NCBI RefSeq assembly: GCF_004340205.1
Contig: NZ_SLWB01000011.1
Coordinates: forward strand, 1-64,000
DNA: 64,000 nucleotides
Reading direction: 5' to 3'
Origin: Acetobacteroides hydrogenigenes
Lineage (GTDB): Bacteria; Bacteroidota; Bacteroidia; Bacteroidales; ZOR0009
Below the pieces are notes generated by a model. That model was not told the origin of the DNA and did not search any database. It saw only the letters and a list, made by a program, of their open reading frames with translations. This document shows positions 60,189 through 64,000 of this stretch, piece after piece. Both the position numbers and the translations under genes were made by a program. Each line of letters starts with the position of its first letter. The stretch's first letter is position 1.

Positions 60189-60749
60189 ATGGAACTCCTT
60201 ACCCTTTTTGCCCTTGCCGTTGGCCTCTGCTTCGATACGTTTGCCGTTTCTATTTCGAGCGGACTAATGAAAAGGGAAATAACCTTTAAGCAGGCGCTTC
60301 GAATTGCTATTGTACTTGGTGCTTTTCAAGGGTTGATGCCTGCAATCGGATGGTTTTTAGGAATCAGCATTAAGGAGTACATTCAAGAGTGGGATCACTG
60401 GATTGCGTTTATTCTGCTCGCCATACTTGGTGGTAAAATGATCTACGAAAGCTTTAGCAAAGGAGACGATAAGGAATTTGATCCGCTTAACGTAAAGGTG
60501 ATGGTAGGAATGGCCATTGCAACCAGCATCGACGCGCTGATTGTTGGCGTTAGCTTCGGGATGTTCGAGGTTAATCTTCCACTTGCCGTTATTGTTATTG
60601 GAGGGGTTACCATGTTTGCCTCAATGCTCGGAATATTCTTAGGAAAAAAAACTGGCGCCCATTTAGGAGAAAAAATTGAGGTGCTTGGTGGAATAATCCT
60701 TATCGCTATTGGGGTAAAAATTGTAGTGCAGCACCTTTGGTTTGCGTAA
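60189..60749 (+). CDS. mntP: Manganese efflux pump MntP
   Basis: 186 residues, six helices. LCFDTFAVSISSGLMKRE (17-34) and ATSIDALIVGVSFGMF (109-124) are the two conserved MntP half-repeats with the essential Asp residues. It exports Mn2+. No yybP-ykoY Mn riboswitch could be made out in the 120-base leader. Single gene. Confidence 0.93.
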   Translation: MELLTLFALAVGLCFDTFAVSISSGLMKREITFKQALRIAIVLGAFQGLMPAIGWFLGISIKEYIQEWDHWIAFILLAILGGKMIYESFSKGDDKEFDPLNVKVMVGMAIATSIDALIVGVSFGMFEVNLPLAVIVIGGVTMFASMLGIFLGKKTGAHLGEKIEVLGGIILIAIGVKIVVQHLWFA

Positions 60750-61010
60750 AAAAGGATTTAAAGAAGCTGCGAATACGCGTCTCCTAGATTGGTAAAGCTT
60801 TCGCAAAAGCCGATCGTACGCTGCAAGCCAAAAATTTCAACTTCGAATCTATCCTATCGATGCCTTTTGTATCAAATCAATTGCTTTTATTGCAATTTTA
60901 AGTAGGTCAAGGATAGCTTTGCCCTGCTTTCGATATTCGTGACCTTCATCCATTTTACCTGTATCTGACGTTATTTAACATCCGTTTTTCTGTACTTCCG
61001 TGGATAATAG

Positions 61011-61018
61011 TACTTTTG
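61011..61018 (+). promoter_or_regulatory. Bacteroidota -7 element (TACTTTTG)
   Basis: TACTTTTG directly upstream of the small secreted protein at 61026/61032; the transcript would have almost no leader. Confidence 0.5.
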
Positions 61019-61025
61019 AAGCCGA

Positions 61026-61328
61026 ATGAGCATGTATCGTCAAATATCATTTCGACTAGTATTTCTTCTAGCAGTTCTCTTTTGCTATGGCTTGAGCGAA
61101 AACGCACAGAGCGACCCTAACCTATGTGCTGTTGAGCTCATGGAAGGGAAAGAGAGCTTCGTAATTAAGGATGCATCAGAGATAGACTCGTACAACGACG
61201 ATAAAATTAGCACCGATGCTTGCATGCCCCTTTTATCGGCACAAAAAAAGGAGCATAGTATCGTTCATACGAGCAGCGCAATCATTCATTACCCCGCCCC
61301 TATTTGGCAACCGCCCAAAAGCTGCTAA
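61026..61328 (+). CDS. Small secreted protein of unknown function
   Basis: 100 residues. ISFRLVFLLAVLFCYGLSEN forms a signal peptide (cleavage near ENAQ). The remainder has single cysteines (C34, C66) and ends in WQPPKSC. ATGs at 61026 and 61032 are both possible. No family recognised. The signal peptide plus promoter make it more credible than a chance frame. Confidence 0.5.
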   Translation: MSMYRQISFRLVFLLAVLFCYGLSENAQSDPNLCAVELMEGKESFVIKDASEIDSYNDDKISTDACMPLLSAQKKEHSIVHTSSAIIHYPAPIWQPPKSC

Positions 61329-61545
61329 AAAGCCTATCCGCTTAGCCCTACTTATGCACAAATACGTCGTTCGTGTAAGCCGCACGCGTATAGCAACATT
61401 TTTAATGTGATGGTTGATTGCATCTTTTAAACGGTTAGATGCCATTCATAAAAACCACATTAGGCTCCCGGATACGATATTAGCGCTCGTATTACCGTTC
61501 TGGTAACGTTTTATTTTACAACAATTAAATCAGGATAACCTATCT

Positions 61546-62160
61546 ATGGCTTGGTTAAGATCGATGTATAGCTGGATTCTAAAATGGGCTGATACACCCT
61601 ACGGACCATTGGCTCTATTTATTACCGCCTTCGTAGAATCGATATTTTTCCCCGTACCTCCCGATATTCTGCTTATAGCTCTGGCTTTGGGATGTACCTC
61701 AAAATCGTTTCGATTTGCCCTAAACTGTACAATAGGCTCTATACTAGGCGCTATTGTGGGCTACTATATTGGCTTTTTTGCATGGATTTCTCCTAGCGGA
61801 GAGTTTACCCCATTTGCCAACTTCTTCTTTAACAATATCCCTGGATTCTCTATAGACCTTTACAATAGCATTAAAGAGCTATTCAACCAGTGGGATTTTT
61901 GGGTGATTTTTACGGCAGGATTTACTCCAATACCCTATAAGGTTTTCACCATAACCTCTGGAGTGTTCGATTTAAATATGCCAATGTTCGTCCTTGCTTC
62001 CTTTATAAGCCGTGGTTTGCGATTTTTCCTTATTGCATACCTTATCTGGCGATTTGGAGCAAGCATCAAGCACTTTATCGACAAGTATTTTAATGCGCTG
62101 GCATTAGGATTTACGGTGCTACTTATAGGAGGTTTTGTCCTCGTAACGTACTTATTTTAA
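61546..62160 (+). CDS. YqaA/DedA-like (SNARE-associated) membrane protein
   Basis: 204 residues. The N-terminal motif PLALFITAFVESIFFPVPPD (21-40) with GSILGAIVGYYIG (59-71) and FTAGFTPIPYKVFTITSGVF (121-140) is the YqaA/DedA (VTT) family pattern, including the conserved re-entrant loops. Members are linked to lipid scrambling/flippase functions. Lies 10 bases upstream of a TerC gene. Confidence 0.88.
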   Translation: MAWLRSMYSWILKWADTPYGPLALFITAFVESIFFPVPPDILLIALALGCTSKSFRFALNCTIGSILGAIVGYYIGFFAWISPSGEFTPFANFFFNNIPGFSIDLYNSIKELFNQWDFWVIFTAGFTPIPYKVFTITSGVFDLNMPMFVLASFISRGLRFFLIAYLIWRFGASIKHFIDKYFNALALGFTVLLIGGFVLVTYLF

Positions 62161-62170
62161 AACAAACAGC

Positions 62171-63121
62171 ATGATTATAAACGCCTACATTTGGATCGGA
62201 TTTATTGTATTTGTACTGCTAATGCTCACCTTAGACCTAGGTGTGTTTCACCGCAAATCGCACGAGGTAAAAATTAAGGAGGCCCTTACTTGGAGCGCTG
62301 TATGGATTTTGCTGGCGCTAGCTTTTAACTATGGCATTTACCTCTTCATGGGGAAGGAAAAAGCCCTAGAGTTTTTGGCGGGTTACCTAATCGAAAAATC
62401 GTTAAGCGTCGATAACCTATTCGTATTCATTATGCTCTTCACATTTTTTGATGTGAAGCCAAAGTATCAGCATAAGGTTCTGTTTTGGGGAATAATTGGT
62501 GCGCTGATCTTACGCGCGTTCTTTATTCTTGCCGGGGTTGCGCTTATCAACCAGTTCCATTGGGTTATTTACGTATTTGGGGCTTTTCTGGTTTATACCG
62601 GAATTAAGATGCTATCGCACAAGGACGAAAGCATCGAACCCGATAAAAATCCTTTGGTTAAGATCTTTAAGAGGATATTCCCCGTTACCGGAGAGATGCA
62701 TGGCGGTAAATTCTTTGTAAAGCTCAACGCTAAAACATTTGCTACTCCCCTCTTCATTGTACTGCTGGTGGTAGAGTTTACCGATCTTATTTTTGCCGTC
62801 GATTCCATTCCGGCTATACTTGCCGTATCGAATGATACCTTTATAATATTCACCTCGAATGTATTTGCCATCTTAGGCTTACGCGCACTATACTTTGCGC
62901 TTGCCGGACTTACCCAATACTTTCACTACCTAAAGTATGGGCTGTCGGCAATACTGGTTTTTGTTGGGGTTAAAATGGTAATCGTTGGATTTTTTAAAAT
63001 ACCGATTGCCGCGTCACTTCTAACGATACTCGGAATTCTAACCATTTCCATACTTCTTTCAGTACTTTTCCCTGCTAGGGTAAAACCTCAGCTAGTAACA
63101 TCAAAAACTACTAAACGATGA
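62171..63121 (+). CDS. TerC/Alx-family integral membrane protein
   Basis: 316 residues, about nine helices. LTLDLGVFHRKSHEVKIKEA, EKSLSVDNLFVFIMLFTFFD and VVEFTDLIFAVDSIPAILAV carry the conserved TerC acidic residues. Alx/TerC proteins export Mn2+ or assist exported protein metallation. With mntP about 1.5 kb upstream this suggests a manganese-homeostasis region. It overlaps the zinc-ribbon gene by 4 bases. Confidence 0.92.
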   Translation: MIINAYIWIGFIVFVLLMLTLDLGVFHRKSHEVKIKEALTWSAVWILLALAFNYGIYLFMGKEKALEFLAGYLIEKSLSVDNLFVFIMLFTFFDVKPKYQHKVLFWGIIGALILRAFFILAGVALINQFHWVIYVFGAFLVYTGIKMLSHKDESIEPDKNPLVKIFKRIFPVTGEMHGGKFFVKLNAKTFATPLFIVLLVVEFTDLIFAVDSIPAILAVSNDTFIIFTSNVFAILGLRALYFALAGLTQYFHYLKYGLSAILVFVGVKMVIVGFFKIPIAASLLTILGILTISILLSVLFPARVKPQLVTSKTTKR

Positions 63122-63363
63122 AATGTCCTTGCTGTAACGTACCTCTCGTAATGTCGGAGAGACAAGGTGTAGAAATAGACTACTGCCCTCAATGCCGTGG
63201 TGTTTGGCTCGATCGTGGCGAGCTGGATAAAATTATTGAGCGCTCGTTATCGCTTGATGCTCCAATGGGCTTCAGCACCAAACAAGCGTTTAGCGGCAAT
63301 AAGCACGACGACCACTACAAGTACCACAAGAAAAAGAGCTGGCTAAACGAGCTCTTCGATTAG
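63118..63363 (+). CDS. TFIIB-type zinc-ribbon protein
   Basis: 81 residues. MKCPCCNVPLVMSERQGVEI, then DYCPQCRGVWLDRGELDKII: a Cys4 ribbon (C3, C6, C27, C30) of the zf-TFIIB family. The tail contains GNKHDDHYKYHKKKSW, another possible metal region. Function unknown. Translationally coupled to the TerC gene (ATGA overlap). Confidence 0.92.
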   Translation: MKCPCCNVPLVMSERQGVEIDYCPQCRGVWLDRGELDKIIERSLSLDAPMGFSTKQAFSGNKHDDHYKYHKKKSWLNELFD

Positions 63364-63436
63364 CAAGGCGGGGCTAGCCCGCCAACCTACGGAGATCTTG
63401 ATGTTGAAACGGAAACGCTATCCGTAGAATATAGCA

Positions 63437-63467
63437 AAAGGGGCTGTCCGATTAAGACAGCCCCTTT
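63437..63467. terminator. Bidirectional intrinsic terminator
   Basis: AAAGGGGCTGTC and GACAGCCCCTTT around CGATTAA; 12-bp perfect stem between convergent genes ending at 63363 and 63529. Confidence 0.9.
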
Positions 63468-63528
63468 AATACCTAATGGCTTAGCCGAATAGCGATAGAG
63501 CAGATTCCAGAACCTTGCAAAGCCTGTT

Positions 63529-64000
63529 TTACTTCAAAAGCCCTCTTTCGCGTAAATCCTTATAGATATCGGCAATACTGTCGGGTATTTCGAACCGAAT
63601 TAGCCAGTTAACGTCCAAGCCATTATGAATAGCAGCCTTCATTAAGAGGCTATTGCTACCCAACAAATTTCCTATTGCTTCAATATCGTCCCTAAACTCA
63701 AGATGAAGATCTTCGTGCTGCTTTTGAATGAGCATTAAAATCTTAAAGATGCGAGCTATAATGTAGATGAGTAAGGTATACGACTTGCCATATCTTTCGG
63801 CAGCAATGCGCGGACTATTCAGCTCTAGTAATTTTCGAAGCAGGGCACAATTTAAGGTTATTTCGCCCACCTTATCCTTAGTGATGTAAACATGCTCGTT
63901 TATCTTTCCGCTTATTGTGCGAGCATCCATTAGCAGATAACCTGGAGAGTAGTAGGTATCTGAAGCCCTTTGAACATCTTCTATAATAGTACTTTTAAGC
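63529..64000 (-). CDS. Unrecognised protein, C-terminal part (runs off window edge)
   Basis: The frame stays open from the stop at 63529 through position 64000, so the start is beyond the window. An internal ATG at 63930 gives 133 residues, but the reading before it (VQRASDTYYSPGYLLMDART) looks coding. The visible part is mostly helical, without motifs I can name. Function unknown. Confidence 0.55.
   Translation of the reverse strand, partial: LKSTIIEDVQRASDTYYSPGYLLMDARTISGKINEHVYITKDKVGEITLNCALLRKLLELNSPRIAAERYGKSYTLLIYIIARIFKILMLIQKQHEDLHLEFRDDIEAIGNLLGSNSLLMKAAIHNGLDVNWLIRFEIPDSIADIYKDLRERGLLK

Overview
The window is a chromosomal segment from a Bacteroidota bacterium, most likely an anaerobic or microaerophilic Bacteroidales-type organism. 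The evidence is: many promoters of the Bacteroidota form TAnnTTTG, few Shine-Dalgarno sequences, a long SecA (1098 aa), an HU-SPOR fusion, a BT_3928-type DoxX protein, lipoproteins and beta-barrel outer membrane proteins, and an Mrp protein without its C-terminal CxxC. Genus and species cannot be fixed from the sequence.

Layout. 1-1.2 kb: tail of a mobile-element replication module (C-terminus of a replication-type protein, 22-bp iteron-like repeats, AT-rich stretch, DnaC-like ATPase). 1.5-3.1 kb: small Cys-rich membrane protein, then a peroxiredoxin/ferritin-like stress pair. 3.2-14.7 kb: the most distinctive part, a long co-directional array. It holds a DUF134 regulator, two NifX/'orange protein'-like proteins, two Gly/Arg-rich DUF5320-like miniproteins, a DUF89 protein, two MinD-type ATPases each carrying an inserted two-cluster ferredoxin, a DoxX/BT_3928 membrane protein, a radical SAM enzyme, Mrp, a tiny lipoprotein, a hot-dog thioesterase, a ZIP transporter, and an HdrC - cobalamin adenosyltransferase - HdrB set. 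Many of its genes overlap by 1-4 bases. It resembles the Desulfovibrio ORP/MinD gene neighbourhood with additions, and is the best candidate here for an undescribed metal/Fe-S system.

14.7-20.5 kb: an accessory island with a class II Fic protein flanked by direct repeats, a GC-rich gene-free block full of inverted repeats, an unrecognised three-gene operon with two small membrane proteins, a small putative DNA-binding protein, a decayed second copy of the DnaC-like ATPase, and an IS3-type transposase relic. 20.5-26 kb: GIN-domain lipoprotein, exported Fe/Mn superoxide dismutase, PiT phosphate transporter, and two minisatellites (42-bp and 63-bp units). 26-32.6 kb: an electrophile/redox-stress block (LysR, two Old Yellow Enzymes, HxlR, cytosolic and exported DJ-1/PfpI proteins, MRJP-like protein).

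32.8-64 kb: mostly core genes: CorA, DHFR-like, argS, ffh, folD, outer membrane proteins, an M1 aminopeptidase lipoprotein, a YgjP-type metalloprotease, HU-SPOR, a porin, a GAF/PAS sensor, dnaX (split by an A10 run, probably gamma/tau slippage), secA, uvrB, an FMN-binding protein with a porin, mntP, a YqaA/DedA-like protein, TerC and a zinc-ribbon protein. The last gene runs off the window edge. I saw no rRNA, tRNA or CRISPR array.
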